Origin: Polynucleobacter sp. MG-5-Ahmo-C2
GTDB taxonomy: Bacteria > Pseudomonadota > Gammaproteobacteria > Burkholderiales > Burkholderiaceae
Direction of reading: 5' to 3'
Length of the DNA stretch: 64,000 bases
Assembly: GCF_018687735.1 (NCBI RefSeq)
Contig: NZ_CP061304.1
Coordinates: 1,550,001-1,614,000, forward strand
Shown one piece after another: positions 1-9,886 of the stretch (its first letter is position 1; each line of letters starts with the position of its first letter). The notes below the pieces were generated by a model. That model was not told where the DNA came from, made no database searches, and saw only the letters and a program-made list of their open reading frames with translations. Made by a program: the position numbers and the translations under genes.

Positions 1-626
1 ACACCAGGACGGAGTAAAACAGCTTTATCGCCGGAGGACATATCAATAATGGTTGATTCAATACCGACTTCACAATTGCCGCCATCTAAGATCATCAAAT
101 CCAGAATGCCTTCAAATTCATTTCGGACGTCAGCTGCACTAGTAGGAGATACTTTGCCAAAACGATTAGCAGATGGAGCAACTACGCCACCTTTGAACTT
201 TCGCAATAACTCTTGAGCAATCGGATGCGCAGGCGCGCGTATGGCTACCGTATCCTGACCACCGGTTAATTCATTCAGAACACTCTTGTCTTTTTTAAAG
301 ACCAAAGTGAGAGGGCCGGGCCAAAAAGTATTCACCAGTGTTAGCGCATCTTCGGATAGATCCCTTACCCACGGCGCCAGCACTGATACCCAATCCACTT
401 GAGTCTGATCAAATTTATCAGGTGCTGCTAGATGCACAATCAAGGGATGACTAGTAGGTCGGCCTTTAGTGCTAAAGACTTTTTTGATGGCCTCGGGATT
501 CTTGGCATCTGCACCAAGGCCATATACAGTCTCCGTTGGAAAAGCGACTAAACCACCATCGCGTAAGGTCTGGACCGCCTCGTTGATCACCGCAGAAGAT
601 TGCAGTGGGGTACTATCAGCGAACAT
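1..626 (-). CDS. tsaC: Threonylcarbamoyl-AMP synthase (Sua5/YrdC/TsaC family), 3' end cut by window
   Basis: The first 208 or so residues are visible; the gene runs off the left edge, so its C-terminus is unseen. The family makes threonylcarbamoyl-AMP from threonine, bicarbonate and ATP, the first step of the t6A37 modification of ANN-decoding tRNAs. The translation shows the YrdC-fold hallmarks: FPTETVYGLGADA near residue 30, STKGRPTSHPL near 50 (the KxRP..PL nucleotide-binding motif), and PSANRFGKVSPT followed by ESTIID further on. The ATG at 626 lies 2 bases after the purK stop, so this is the last visible gene of the pgk-pyk-fba-purCEK operon. Whether it is the short TsaC or the long Sua5 form cannot be decided here. 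Confidence 0.93.
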   Translation of the reverse strand, partial: MFADSTPLQSSAVINEAVQTLRDGGLVAFPTETVYGLGADAKNPEAIKKVFSTKGRPTSHPLIVHLAAPDKFDQTQVDWVSVLAPWVRDLSEDALTLVNTFWPGPLTLVFKKDKSVLNELTGGQDTVAIRAPAHPIAQELLRKFKGGVVAPSANRFGKVSPTSAADVRNEFEGILDLMILDGGNCEVGIESTIIDMSSGDKAVLLRPG

Positions 627-628
627 TT

Positions 629-1813
629 TTAGGGCTCAATGCCTAATTCAATAGCTACGGCAGCACAATTTTGACGAGCTTCATTTAGCGCCTCGCCTAG
701 ACAATTAATGTGGCCCATCTTTCTACCTATGCGTGGAGCAGATTTACCATAGAGGTGCAACTTTGCATCAGGATGGGCAAGCACTTTATTCCAGGCAGGT
801 TCTTTTGCTTTTTCTTCGCCTCCCTCAAACCAAAGATCCCCTAGTAAATTCAACATAGAGACCGGAGCAAGTTGGCGGGTATCGCCTAGAGGGAGACGAG
901 CCATTGCCCTTACCTGTTGCTCAAATTGACTAGTCACACAAGCATCCATGGTGTAGTGACCAGAGTTATGTGGACGAGGTGCGATTTCGTTGGCAACGAT
1001 ATCGCCATTCTTGAGTACAAAAAACTCAACGCAGAGAACTCCGACATACTCAATCTTACGTATGAGTGCTTTTGCCGCTTCAATAATTTTCTTTTCTTGT
1101 GCAGGCTTCAGTGATGGGGCTGGTACGGTGGAAGTATGCAAAATCCCATCGCGATGAATGTTTTGGGACACAGGATAAGCTACAACCACATCATCATATC
1201 CGCGCACGACTAAAGCAGAAACCTCAAAATCGAGCTCCATACGCTTTTCGAGCACACATGGCACGCGCCCAAAATCATTCCAGGCAGCAGTCAATTCTTC
1301 TAGAGTATGAACAGTTTCTTGACCTTTACCGTCATAACCCATCCGAGCGGTTTTTAAAATTCCAGGAAGGAGGTCGGCTGGAGTATGAGTAATGTCTGCA
1401 GCATGCTCAATAATGCAATGAGGCGCTGGGCCAATATTGGTTTCTGACTTCCAGGCGGCCAAGAATTTTTTCTCAGCAATACGGTTTTGCGCTAACGATA
1501 CGCAGCTACTTCGTGGGGCCACAAAAACACCCAAGGACTCCAGTTCATCTAAAGCCTGAGCGGGAACGTTCTCAAACTCAGTGCTAACAGATGCGCACAA
1601 GGCTGCCATTTCTTTTAAGGCAGCAGAGTCGGTGTAATCGGCTTGAATAAATTTTTCTGCAACAGAACCAGCAGGGCTATCAGAGCCGGGATCTAAAACA
1701 CAAACTTTATATCCCATCGCTTGGGCAGCCTGGGTAAACATACGCCCCAGCTGACCACCGCCCAATATTCCCAAATATGAACCCGGCAAAATGGGCCCCA
1801 TACGATCCGCCAT
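629..1813 (-). CDS. purK: N5-carboxyaminoimidazole ribonucleotide synthase
   Basis: The product (394 aa) uses ATP and bicarbonate to convert AIR to N5-CAIR in purine synthesis. It is an ATP-grasp enzyme: the N-terminus has the nucleotide-binding GILGGGQLGRM motif (about residues 15-25), the middle has KTARMGYDGKGQ, and the C-terminal part has NEIAPRPHNSGHYTMDA, typical of PurK. Length is normal for the family. A second ATG four codons in could be the true start. It follows purE by 4 bases and precedes tsaC by 2, so the three are probably co-transcribed and translationally coupled. Confidence 0.97.
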   Translation of the reverse strand: MADRMGPILPGSYLGILGGGQLGRMFTQAAQAMGYKVCVLDPGSDSPAGSVAEKFIQADYTDSAALKEMAALCASVSTEFENVPAQALDELESLGVFVAPRSSCVSLAQNRIAEKKFLAAWKSETNIGPAPHCIIEHAADITHTPADLLPGILKTARMGYDGKGQETVHTLEELTAAWNDFGRVPCVLEKRMELDFEVSALVVRGYDDVVVAYPVSQNIHRDGILHTSTVPAPSLKPAQEKKIIEAAKALIRKIEYVGVLCVEFFVLKNGDIVANEIAPRPHNSGHYTMDACVTSQFEQQVRAMARLPLGDTRQLAPVSMLNLLGDLWFEGGEEKAKEPAWNKVLAHPDAKLHLYGKSAPRIGRKMGHINCLGEALNEARQNCAAVAIELGIEP

Positions 1814-1817
1814 GTAA

Positions 1818-2312
1818 TTAATATCCAGGCAAATTCATGGAGCGTGCAGTATCTGATTGCTTTGCACGAAACTCTGCGAGACGCTTAGCAAGGTCTGGAT
1901 CATGTAATGCAAGGCCCGCAATAACATGCAAGGCAGCATTGGCTGCGCCAGCTTCACCGATGGCAAAAGTAGCCACCGGAATACCCTTGGGCATTTGAAC
2001 AATGGAGTACAGAGAATCTTCACCGCGCAAGTACTTACTTGCAACAGGAACGCCATAAATGGGGACAATGGTTTTAGAGGCAAGCATGCCTGGCAAGTGA
2101 GCAGCGCCACCTGCGCCCGCAATAATGGCTTGCAAGCCATTGGCTTGGGCACTTTCTGCATATTGAAACATATCATCAGGCATGCGATGAGCAGACAGTA
2201 CTTTAGCCTCGTGTGCAATACCAAATTGCTCCAGCATCTGGGCGGCGTGCTGCATCGTATCCCAATCTGAATTGGAACCCATCACTATTCCGACTACTGG
2301 CTTCTTGCTCAT
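1818..2312 (-). CDS. purE: N5-carboxyaminoimidazole ribonucleotide mutase (class I PurE)
   Basis: This 164-aa protein moves the carboxyl group of N5-CAIR to give CAIR, directly after the PurK reaction; the two genes are adjacent. Visible PurE signatures are GIVMGSNSDWDTM at the N-terminus (substrate phosphate loop), LSAHRMPD near residue 40 with the catalytic histidine, and IAGAGGAAHLPGM near residues 64-76. The pairing with purK indicates the bacterial two-enzyme class I route. It lies 41 bases downstream of purC on the same strand. Confidence 0.97.
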   Translation of the reverse strand: MSKKPVVGIVMGSNSDWDTMQHAAQMLEQFGIAHEAKVLSAHRMPDDMFQYAESAQANGLQAIIAGAGGAAHLPGMLASKTIVPIYGVPVASKYLRGEDSLYSIVQMPKGIPVATFAIGEAGAANAALHVIAGLALHDPDLAKRLAEFRAKQSDTARSMNLPGY

Positions 2313-2353
2313 TTACTTCTCCAAATGCCCTAAATATTTCTCAAGAGACCCTA

Positions 2354-3250
2354 TTATCCCCGAGTTAAACGATTCAGGGCTTCGCGGTACTTTTCTGCTG
2401 TCTTTTCAATCACGTCAGCGGGCAATTGAGGTGCTGGCGCAGTTTTAGGCCAAGGCTTACCATTTACCGCAGCAGTTTCCAGCCAATCACGCACAAATTG
2501 TTTGTCATAAGAAGGTGGGTTTGAGCCCACATAGTAGGTTTCCGCTGGCCAGAAGCGAGAGGAATCCGCCGTGAGGATTTCATCCATTAGAACCAATTGG
2601 CCAGATTCGTCTAAGCCAAACTCAAACTTGGTATCAGCAATGATGATTCCGCGTGTTACAGCATATTCTGAGGCAGCTTTATAAAGTCGAATGCTGACTT
2701 CACGAATTTGATTGGCTAATTTTTCACCAATGAGCTCAACCACTTTCGCAAAAGAAATGTTTTCGTCATGCTGACCAAGCTCTGCTTTAGCAGCCGGTGT
2801 AAAAATCGGCTCAGGTAATTTTTGGGCATTCTCTAGACCAGCAGGCAATGTAATGCCACAAACTTTCCCAGTCTCTTTGTAGTCATTCCAACCGCTTCCA
2901 GCGAGATAGCCGCGCACAACTGCTTCTACCAAAATTGGCTTTAAGCGTTTTGCGACCACTGCGCGACCTTTCACCTGGGCAACTTCATCAGGACTCACTA
3001 CCGTAGTTGGATCAATTCCAGTCAAGTGATTTGGAATAACTGCGGCCAATTTATCAAACCAAAAATTAGCCATCTGATTTAATACAATGCCCTTCTCTGG
3101 GATCGGCTCACCCATCACTACATCAAATGCGGATAAACGATCAGTAGTGATCATTAATAGCTTGTCATCGCCCAAGGCGTAGACATCACGTACCTTACCC
3201 TTAGACAGCAAAGGTAAAGACTGAATGGTGGTGGCGTACAAAGCTGGCAT
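2354..3250 (-). CDS. purC: SAICAR synthase (phosphoribosylaminoimidazole-succinocarboxamide synthase)
   Basis: The 298-aa product ligates aspartate to CAIR with ATP hydrolysis, the step after PurE. The N-terminus carries the SAICAR-synthase signature [19 protein letters not shown]. Other family motifs are [18 protein letters not shown] (around residues 110-127), [28 protein letters not shown] and [13 protein letters not shown] near the C-terminus. Length fits the proteobacterial form of about 295 residues. It starts 7 bases after the fba stop, so it shares the glycolysis transcript. Confidence 0.97.
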   Translation of the reverse strand: MPALYATTIQSLPLLSKGKVRDVYALGDDKLLMITTDRLSAFDVVMGEPIPEKGIVLNQMANFWFDKLAAVIPNHLTGIDPTTVVSPDEVAQVKGRAVVAKRLKPILVEAVVRGYLAGSGWNDYKETGKVCGITLPAGLENAQKLPEPIFTPAAKAELGQHDENISFAKVVELIGEKLANQIREVSIRLYKAASEYAVTRGIIIADTKFEFGLDESGQLVLMDEILTADSSRFWPAETYYVGSNPPSYDKQFVRDWLETAAVNGKPWPKTAPAPQLPADVIEKTAEKYREALNRLTRG

Positions 3251-3257
3251 TTTTAAT

Positions 3258-4322
3258 TCACTTCACGATCTGAGTTAGCTTGCCGCTCTTATAGAGTTCA
3301 GCCATTTTTTCCAAGGGAATAGGTGTGATTTTGGATGCTTTTCCAGCAGATCCGAAAGCTTGAAAGCGCGCAATACAAACCTTCTTGGCAGCTTCACGTG
3401 CTGGCTTCAAATAATCACGCGGATCAAATTTGCTTGGGTTCTCAAATAAATAACGGCGAATAGCACCAGTCATTGCTAAACGAATATCGGTATCAATATT
3501 GATCTTACGGACACCATTCTTGATACCCTCCTGAATCTCTTCAACAGGCACGCCGTAGGTTTCTTTCATATCCCCACCAAACTCACGAATTTCAGCAAGC
3601 AACTCTTGTGGAACACTGGATGAACCATGCATCACTAGGTGCGTATTCGGAATACGCGCATGAATTTCTTTAATACGGTCAATTGCCAAAATATCGCCAG
3701 TCGGTTTTTTTGTGAACTTATATGCGCCGTGACTTGTACCAATCGCAATTGCCAAGGCATCGCATTGTGTGGCTTTTACAAAGTCAGCAGCTTGCTCGAC
3801 ATCGGTCAATAACTGCTCACGTGTCATCGTACCGTCAGCCCCATGACCGTCTTCCTTATCGCCTTTCATGGTCTCTAAAGAACCCAGCACACCAAGTTCT
3901 GCCTCCACAGTAACTCCAATAGAGTGGGAAAACTTCACGACTTCCTTGGAAACATCAATGTTGTACTCATAGCTAGCAACTGTTTTACCGTCAGCCTCAA
4001 GCGAACCATCCATCATTACGCTAGTAAAACCACTCTTAATTGCTGCCATACAGACTGCTGGACTTTGACCATGGTCTTGATGCATCACAACGGGAATATG
4101 AGGATATGCCTCGACAGCAGCAGAGATCAAGTGGCGCAGGAATGCTTCGCCAGCATACTTACGCGCACCCGCAGAGGCCTGCATGATGACCGGGGAATCA
4201 GCTTCACTAGCCGCTTCCATAATCGCAGTGACTTGCTCTAGGTTGTTAACGTTAAATGCTGGGAGACCATAACCGTTTTCAGCAGCATGATCCAAGAGTT
4301 GTCGTAAAGATACTAAAGCCAT
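3258..4322 (-). CDS. fba: Class II fructose-1,6-bisphosphate aldolase (CBB type)
   Basis: This 354-aa zinc-dependent aldolase cleaves or makes fructose-1,6-bisphosphate. Zinc and active-site motifs are visible: [11 protein letters not shown] near residue 80, [12 protein letters not shown] near 105, [12 protein letters not shown] near 138, HGAYKF and [10 protein letters not shown] further on. The length and sequence style match the Calvin-cycle-type (CbbA) branch common in betaproteobacteria; no RuBisCO genes are present, so the name does not imply CO2 fixation. It sits 52 bases after pyk and 7 bases before purC. Confidence 0.96.
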   Translation of the reverse strand: MALVSLRQLLDHAAENGYGLPAFNVNNLEQVTAIMEAASEADSPVIMQASAGARKYAGEAFLRHLISAAVEAYPHIPVVMHQDHGQSPAVCMAAIKSGFTSVMMDGSLEADGKTVASYEYNIDVSKEVVKFSHSIGVTVEAELGVLGSLETMKGDKEDGHGADGTMTREQLLTDVEQAADFVKATQCDALAIAIGTSHGAYKFTKKPTGDILAIDRIKEIHARIPNTHLVMHGSSSVPQELLAEIREFGGDMKETYGVPVEEIQEGIKNGVRKINIDTDIRLAMTGAIRRYLFENPSKFDPRDYLKPAREAAKKVCIARFQAFGSAGKASKITPIPLEKMAELYKSGKLTQIVK

Positions 4323-4374
4323 GATGTTCTCTTAATTTATAAAGTGTTAATAATTGAATTTAATAAAATGTGAA

Positions 4375-5811
4375 TTACTTCACATGAATAATTTTGAGGG
4401 TATTAGTACCGCCAGGTTCACCCATTGGCTCTCCTGAGGTCAGCACCACTGTATCGCCCTTTTTAACGGCACCTGCTTTTTTTAAGCAAGCCTCAACTTC
4501 TTGCAAAGCGGTATCACGATCCTTGGTGTAATCCAGACCAATTGGCGTCACATTGCGATAAGTGCTCAATGCTCTTTGGGTTGCAATCTTTGAAGTTAAA
4601 GCAAAGATGGGGACATGAATGTTATGACGGCTCATCCATATTGCTGTAGAGCCAGAATCGGTCAGCGCTGCAATCGCATTTGCGTTTAAATGATGAGCAG
4701 TAAACAAAGCGCCCAAAGCAATGGTTTGATCAATACGGGTAAATGTTTGATCCAAGAAATCCGTATCTAATTTCACAGGGTCTGATTTTTCCGCTTCGAC
4801 ACAAATCTCCGCCATCGCTTTAATTGTTTGCACGGGATAAGAGCCGGCAGCAGACTCAGCTGAAAGCATGACAGCATCAGTACCGTCCAATACGGCATTC
4901 GCTACATCACTGACTTCGGCACGCGTTGGCACTGGAGCATTAATCATGGACTCCATCATTTGCGTTGCAGTAATCGTAAATTTATCTGCCTCACGTGCCC
5001 AAGCAATCATGCGCTTTTGTAACGCTGGTACTGCAGCATTACCCACTTCAATAGCGAGATCGCCGCGGGCAACCATGATGCCATCACTCTCCGCAATAAT
5101 ACTTTTGAGCGCCTCAGGTTCAATAGCTTCAGCACGCTCTACCTTAGCAATCGTTCTCACCTTGCCAACGCCGTATTTAGCACTAGCAGCATCAGCCAAC
5201 TTGCGGGCATATGCCATATCAGCGCCATCTTTTGGAAAGCTAATCGCCAAGAAATCAACGCCCATAGCAATTGCAGCATCCAAATCGGAGATATCTTTTT
5301 CAGTGAGCGCTGGCGCAGTCAAACCACCACCAGCGCGATTAATACCCTTGTTATTCGAAAGCGGGCCACCCTGTTCTACGAGCGTATAAATTTCTCCGCC
5401 CTTAACGCTCTCAACACGGAGAACAACGAGACCATCATTTAACAGGAGGCGATCTCCAGGCTTCACGTCACTGGGTAGCTCCTTGTAATCGAGTCCTACG
5501 CGACCTTGATCGCCAAGCTCACAAGCAACATCCAAAATAAACTTCTCGCCCTCTTTGAGAAGAATCTTGCCATCTGCAAATTTACCCACACGAATTTTAG
5601 GGCCCTGCAGGTCGGCCATGATGCCAACTTCCTTGCCCGCTTCAGCAGAAATACTTCTCACTAAATCATGACGTGCTTTGTGATCTGCCACGGTCCCGTG
5701 TGAGAAGTTCATGCGTACTACATCGACACCTGCGCGAATCATGTCTCGCAATACCTCAGGTTTTTCTGAGGATGGCCCTAGAGTTGCAATGATTTTTGTG
5801 GCTCGAAGCAT
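4375..5811 (-). CDS. pyk: Pyruvate kinase
   Basis: The 478-aa enzyme transfers phosphate from phosphoenolpyruvate to ADP. Motifs in order: TKIIATLGPSS at the N-terminus, RMNFSHGT near residue 33, ADLQGPKIRVG near 67, IMVARGDLAIEVG near 245, and DGTDAVMLSAESAAGSYP near 310-327. The C-terminal allosteric domain is present (VVLTSGEPMGEPGGTNTLKI). The start codon lies 2 bases after the pgk stop, which implies coupled translation. Confidence 0.97.
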   Translation of the reverse strand: MLRATKIIATLGPSSEKPEVLRDMIRAGVDVVRMNFSHGTVADHKARHDLVRSISAEAGKEVGIMADLQGPKIRVGKFADGKILLKEGEKFILDVACELGDQGRVGLDYKELPSDVKPGDRLLLNDGLVVLRVESVKGGEIYTLVEQGGPLSNNKGINRAGGGLTAPALTEKDISDLDAAIAMGVDFLAISFPKDGADMAYARKLADAASAKYGVGKVRTIAKVERAEAIEPEALKSIIAESDGIMVARGDLAIEVGNAAVPALQKRMIAWAREADKFTITATQMMESMINAPVPTRAEVSDVANAVLDGTDAVMLSAESAAGSYPVQTIKAMAEICVEAEKSDPVKLDTDFLDQTFTRIDQTIALGALFTAHHLNANAIAALTDSGSTAIWMSRHNIHVPIFALTSKIATQRALSTYRNVTPIGLDYTKDRDTALQEVEACLKKAGAVKKGDTVVLTSGEPMGEPGGTNTLKIIHVK

Positions 5812-5813
5812 AT

Positions 5814-7025
5814 TTAGTCTTTCGCTCTTTCAGCAAGTACTGCAAAGGCTGGCAAAGTTTTACCCTCGAGAAATTCCAAGAAAGCACCACCACCAGTTGA
5901 GATGTAATCCACTTGATTTTCAATACCGTATTTTGCAATTGCAGCCAATGTATCGCCACCCCCAGCAATCGAGAATGCTGGTGAGTGCGCAATTGCTGCA
6001 GCTAGCATTTTTGTGCCGCCGCCAAATTGATCAATTTCGAATACACCTAATGGGCCATTCCAAACAATGGTGCCGGCGTGTGCCAGCATGATGGAAAGAC
6101 GCGCCGCAGTCTTAGGGCCAATATCCAAAATCATGTCATCTTCCGCCACTTGATCTGCAGACACTCTATTCGCACGAGCCAAAGGAGAGAGTTCGTTAGC
6201 AACTACAACATCCTCAGGAATGGGGACGTGTGCGCCGCGCTTTTCCATGAGATCCATAATCTCTCGAGCCTCATTGACCAAGTCGGGTTCTGCAAGCGAT
6301 TTACCAATAGGCAAGCCTTTAGCAAGCATGAAGGTATTCGCAATACCACCGCCAACAATTAATTCATCCACTTTTTCGGAAAGTGCTTTGAGGATTGTGA
6401 GCTTGGAGGAGACTTTAGAGCCCGCAACGATTGCTACAAGCGGGCGCTTTGGACTTGCCAATGCGCGACTTAATGCGTCTAACTCGGCCGCCATTAATGG
6501 GCCGGCACAAGCAACTGGTGCAAACTTAGCAACACCATAAGTCGTTGCCTCAGCACGATGAGCAGTACCAAATGCGTCATTTACGTAAATATCACATAGA
6601 GCGGCAATCTTTTTGGCCAGCTCATCATTGTTCTTTTTCTCGCCCACATTTAAGCGGCAGTTTTCTAAGAGAACTACTTCGCCTGGATTTACTTCAAAGC
6701 CACCATCCACCCAATCGCTAATGAGCGGAACTTTGCGATGTAACAAAGTGGCAATGCGATCTGCTACAGGGGCCAAGCTATCTTCGGATTTAAATTGGCC
6801 TTCGGTGGGGCGGCCCAAGTGAGAGGTGACCATCACGGCAGCACCAGCATCCAAACACATCTGCACTGCCGGCATAGAGGCCCGAATCCGAGTGTCTTCA
6901 GTAATATTGCCCGCTTCATCCTGAGGCACATTGAGATCGGCACGGATAAAAACCCGCTTTCCCTTTAATTGACCTGTTTGAGCTAATTCACTTAAACGTT
7001 TAACTTTAAATAAGGATTCCGGCAT
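5814..7025 (-). CDS. pgk: Phosphoglycerate kinase
   Basis: Phosphoglycerate kinase moves phosphate between 1,3-bisphosphoglycerate and ADP. I place the start at the ATG at 7025, giving 403 aa beginning [14 protein letters not shown]; this matches the family length of about 400 and puts the conserved [12 protein letters not shown] at the right distance. The frame stays open up to 7283, but that extension would run antisense into ilvE and has no PGK character. Other motifs are [29 protein letters not shown] and [12 protein letters not shown]. It is first in a seven-gene operon, so the promoter should lie between 7026 and 7215. Confidence 0.96.
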   Translation of the reverse strand: MPESLFKVKRLSELAQTGQLKGKRVFIRADLNVPQDEAGNITEDTRIRASMPAVQMCLDAGAAVMVTSHLGRPTEGQFKSEDSLAPVADRIATLLHRKVPLISDWVDGGFEVNPGEVVLLENCRLNVGEKKNNDELAKKIAALCDIYVNDAFGTAHRAEATTYGVAKFAPVACAGPLMAAELDALSRALASPKRPLVAIVAGSKVSSKLTILKALSEKVDELIVGGGIANTFMLAKGLPIGKSLAEPDLVNEAREIMDLMEKRGAHVPIPEDVVVANELSPLARANRVSADQVAEDDMILDIGPKTAARLSIMLAHAGTIVWNGPLGVFEIDQFGGGTKMLAAAIAHSPAFSIAGGGDTLAAIAKYGIENQVDYISTGGGAFLEFLEGKTLPAFAVLAERAKD

Positions 7026-7215
7026 GAGATTGGGCAAATAAGGTGGTTTGTGGGGATTGCTCCATTCTAAATCGTCTAGCCCAACTACCCCAAAGGATCT
7101 AAGCCAACATACCGCCCTGCCTGCTCTACAATAGGGTGCTTGGACGCATTTTGGGTCTAGGGCCACCAACCCTCCCTCGGCGCCCCGATTAACCAGATAC
7201 AAAAAGGTAGAGAAA

Positions 7216-8139
7216 ATGTCGATGTCCGACCGCGATGGCTTTATTTGGTCCGATGGGAAGCTGATTCCCTGGCGTGAGGCCAATATTCACGTCCTAACCC
7301 ATAGTCTGCACTACGGCATGGGGGTATTCGAGGGCATCCGCGCCTATAAAACCCCCCAAGGCACGGCCATTTTCCGCCTACCAGAGCACGTAAAGCGCCT
7401 CTTTAATGGCACCAAGATTTTCCAAATGAACATGCCCTATAGCCCAGAAGTGATTAGCAAGGCAATTATTGATGTGGTGAATAGCAACAAGCTGGAATCT
7501 TGCTACATTCGCCCTATTATCTTTATTGGATCCCAAAAGCTCGGCATTTCCCCCAAAGGAAATACGATCCACACCGCAATTGCCGCCTGGGAATGGGGTG
7601 CTTATTTAGGTGAAGATGGCCTTAATAAAGGGATTCGGGTAAAGACCTCTTCATTTACCCGCCATTTTGTGAACTCCTCACTCGTTCGCGCCAAAGCATC
7701 CGGCTATTACATTAACTCTATTTTGGCAAATCAAGAAGTCACCGCCAATGGATATGACGAAGCTTTGTTGTTAGATACCGAAGGCTATGTTTCTGAAGGT
7801 TCTGGCGAAAATATTTTTATGGTGAGCGATGGCATTGTTTACACGCCAGATTTAGCATCATGCCTAGACGGCATTACACGTGATTCAATTATCGATATCG
7901 TGAAAGACCTCGGTCTTGAGTTGCGCGAAAAACGGATTACTCGTGATGAGATTTACTCTGCAGATGAAGCCTTCTTCACCGGTACAGCTGCTGAAGTTAC
8001 TCCGATCCGCGAGCTTGATGACCGCACTATTGGTGATGGCAAGCGCGGGCCAATTACCGAAAAAATTCAGAAGACTTATTTTGATGCGGTATACGGTAGA
8101 AGCGATAAATACAAATCTTGGCTCACCTACGTCAAGTAA
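7216..8139 (+). CDS. ilvE: Branched-chain amino acid aminotransferase
   Basis: This 307-aa fold-type IV PLP enzyme interconverts Leu, Ile or Val with their 2-oxo acids using glutamate/2-oxoglutarate. Signature segments are [15 protein letters not shown] near residue 32, [14 protein letters not shown] near residue 157 with the PLP lysine, and [15 protein letters not shown] near 190. Two ATGs lie two codons apart; the first is preceded by AAAAAGG. It is divergent from pgk and followed within 15 bases by a small zinc-finger gene. Confidence 0.96.
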   Translation: MSMSDRDGFIWSDGKLIPWREANIHVLTHSLHYGMGVFEGIRAYKTPQGTAIFRLPEHVKRLFNGTKIFQMNMPYSPEVISKAIIDVVNSNKLESCYIRPIIFIGSQKLGISPKGNTIHTAIAAWEWGAYLGEDGLNKGIRVKTSSFTRHFVNSSLVRAKASGYYINSILANQEVTANGYDEALLLDTEGYVSEGSGENIFMVSDGIVYTPDLASCLDGITRDSIIDIVKDLGLELREKRITRDEIYSADEAFFTGTAAEVTPIRELDDRTIGDGKRGPITEKIQKTYFDAVYGRSDKYKSWLTYVK

Positions 8140-8153
8140 TTAGGAATAGAAAC

Positions 8154-8342
8154 ATGACTCAAGCTCAAGTGGTTATGGTGGATGGCAAGGACCTGCCATT
8201 GCATTGCCCAACCAACCAAACTCCAGCCTGGAACTCTCATCCACGGGTTTTCTTGGACATCACGAAAACCGGGGAAGCAAAGTGTCCATACTGTGGCGCT
8301 GACTACAAACTCATTCCTGGTACCGAGCCACACGGACATTAA
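8154..8342 (+). CDS. Small zinc-finger protein (zf-CHCC, NDUFS6-like)
   Basis: The 62-aa protein begins at the ATG at 8154, preceded by a TTAGGAA ribosome-binding region; the frame is open further upstream but would overlap ilvE. The zinc-ligand pattern is LHCP, then HPRVFLDI, then CPYCGADY, which is the CHCC zinc-finger family related to the NDUFS6 accessory subunit of complex I. In betaproteobacteria such genes often follow ilvE and precede heptosyltransferase genes. Its exact role in bacteria is unclear to me. Confidence 0.88.
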   Translation: MTQAQVVMVDGKDLPLHCPTNQTPAWNSHPRVFLDITKTGEAKCPYCGADYKLIPGTEPHGH

Positions 8343-8388
8343 GCGATATCAGTGCCCCGCCATGGGGTGCTGACTCGGGATACAACAC

Positions 8389-9423
8389 ATGCAAAGTATT
8401 CTGATCATTGCCCCAAACTGGATTGGGGATGCCGTAACAACACAGCCTTTACTAGCCAATCTCAAGGCACTCTATCCAGATTCTAAAATTGATGTTCTTG
8501 CAAGCAATTGGGTGGCGCCAATCTATCGTGCCTGCACTGAAGTGCACGAAGTCATTGAAGCAAATTTTGAGCACAAGAAGTTGCAATGGGGCCTACGAAA
8601 GCAATTAGCCAAAGTGATTGAAGCCAAGCATTATCAAGTTTGTTTTGTATTGCCTAATAGCTTCAAGTCTGCCCTCATTCCGTGGCTAGCGAATATACCT
8701 TTTCGGATAGGCTACCGCGGCGAGTTACGTTTTGGTCTGATGAATTTATCTTTGGATAATCCAAGAAAAATTAATCGCCCGCCAATGGTTGAGCACTACT
8801 TAGCCCTGAGTCAACTTCTGGAGGATGATGAGTCTCTTCCGCTTGACCCAAGCGTTCCGAAGCTCAATGTATCCCCCGCAGCAAAGCAATCTGTACAAAA
8901 CAAATTACAAAGTGCCAATATCAATCGAGACTTGATCTATGTGATGTGCCCGGGCGCGGAATACGGGCCCACCAAACGCTGGCCTACTGAGCACTTTGCA
9001 GTACTCGCACAAAATCTCATCGCACAAAATCTCAGTAACCAGATCATTCTGCTCGGCAGCAAAAGCGATCATGCTCTTGGCGAAGAAATTAGCTCCCTAG
9101 CAAAACAAGTCAGCAACATTCACAACTGGTGTGGCAACACTTCATTAGATGAAGCGATTGCCTTAATTGGAATGAGTAAAGCAGTCATCAGCAACGATTC
9201 AGGGCTGATGCATGTTGCGGCAGCCCTAAAGACCCCCCAAGTTGCCATCTTTGGCTCTAGCGACCCCGCCCATACACCGCCCTTGTCTGATAAAGCTAAG
9301 ATTATTTGGCTAAATATGTCCTGTAGCCCATGCCACAAAAGAGTGTGCCCTTTGGGTCACCTACGATGCCTAAAAGACATCCTGCCGGAACAAGTATTGG
9401 CTACACTCAATACATTGAAATAA
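8389..9423 (+). CDS. waaF: Lipopolysaccharide heptosyltransferase II
   Basis: The 344-aa GT9 enzyme adds the second L-glycero-D-manno-heptose to the LPS inner core at the inner membrane. The N-terminus ILIIAPNWIGDAVTTQPLLANL is typical of WaaF, as are YVMCPGAEYGPTKRWP near residue 184 (ADP-heptose binding) and ISNDSGLMHVAAALKTPQVAIFG near residue 265. The gap from the zinc-finger gene (8343-8388) holds an imperfect hairpin (CCCC-GCCAT-GGGG) with no T-run. gmhB, for heptose precursor synthesis, is far away at 59225. Confidence 0.93.
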   Translation: MQSILIIAPNWIGDAVTTQPLLANLKALYPDSKIDVLASNWVAPIYRACTEVHEVIEANFEHKKLQWGLRKQLAKVIEAKHYQVCFVLPNSFKSALIPWLANIPFRIGYRGELRFGLMNLSLDNPRKINRPPMVEHYLALSQLLEDDESLPLDPSVPKLNVSPAAKQSVQNKLQSANINRDLIYVMCPGAEYGPTKRWPTEHFAVLAQNLIAQNLSNQIILLGSKSDHALGEEISSLAKQVSNIHNWCGNTSLDEAIALIGMSKAVISNDSGLMHVAAALKTPQVAIFGSSDPAHTPPLSDKAKIIWLNMSCSPCHKRVCPLGHLRCLKDILPEQVLATLNTLK

Positions 9424-9443
9424 TTACTCGGAAACGGTAAGTC

Positions 9444-9878
9444 ATGACCAAACTTGCAAGACTCTTTCAAAATGCTGATGAAGTCGTAGATGCTTGGCGA
9501 GATGCACTGCGCCATCGTGATGTTAAGAGTGCTCTCGATATCTGGCTTGATGACGACTCCATTACCTGTGTTCTACCTGAAGGTCATCGCCTCAGTGGGC
9601 ATGCTGAAATTCGTAAAGGCTTAGAGAGGTTGTTATCTAAACAACCCTTGTTCCTTGAGCCCGTTGCTTGCATTAGTCACTCCATCCTAGGGGCCGCTAT
9701 TTATGACACTACGGAAGCAGTACATCTAAGACCTGATCAAGTAGAGGCTGAATTTTTCTTAAATATCACCCTGGTCTTATTACAGGATAGTCAGGGCTGG
9801 CGGATAGCGCATCTGCATGCAAGCCGCTCTACCGAAGAAACCTTTGATGCTCCCTCTACACCCCACGGTCTGCATTAA
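9444..9878 (+). CDS. NTF2/SnoaL-like (ketosteroid-isomerase-fold) protein
   Basis: This 144-aa protein looks like the alpha+beta barrel NTF2-like superfamily: an N-terminal helix (DEVVDAWRDALRHRDVKSALDIWLDDDSITCVLP), a GHRLSGHAEIRKGLERLL segment, and a final strand reading WRIAHLHASRS, all in the usual order. No catalytic role can be assigned. It starts 20 bases after waaF and ends 8 bases before the next gene, so it is probably in the same operon. Confidence 0.8.
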   Translation: MTKLARLFQNADEVVDAWRDALRHRDVKSALDIWLDDDSITCVLPEGHRLSGHAEIRKGLERLLSKQPLFLEPVACISHSILGAAIYDTTEAVHLRPDQVEAEFFLNITLVLLQDSQGWRIAHLHASRSTEETFDAPSTPHGLH

Positions 9879-9886
9879 ATATCAAT

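Noticed and set aside
1926-2270. Plus-strand frame opposite purE
   Set aside because: Lies entirely inside a certain gene and has no independent support.
4868-5389. Long plus-strand frame antisense to pyk
   Set aside because: Alanine/serine-rich shadow of a strongly conserved gene; no ribosome-binding site and no recognisable domain.
7026-7283. Upstream extension of the pgk reading frame by 86 codons
   Set aside because: It would run antisense into ilvE, has no PGK-like sequence and would make the protein far longer than the family.
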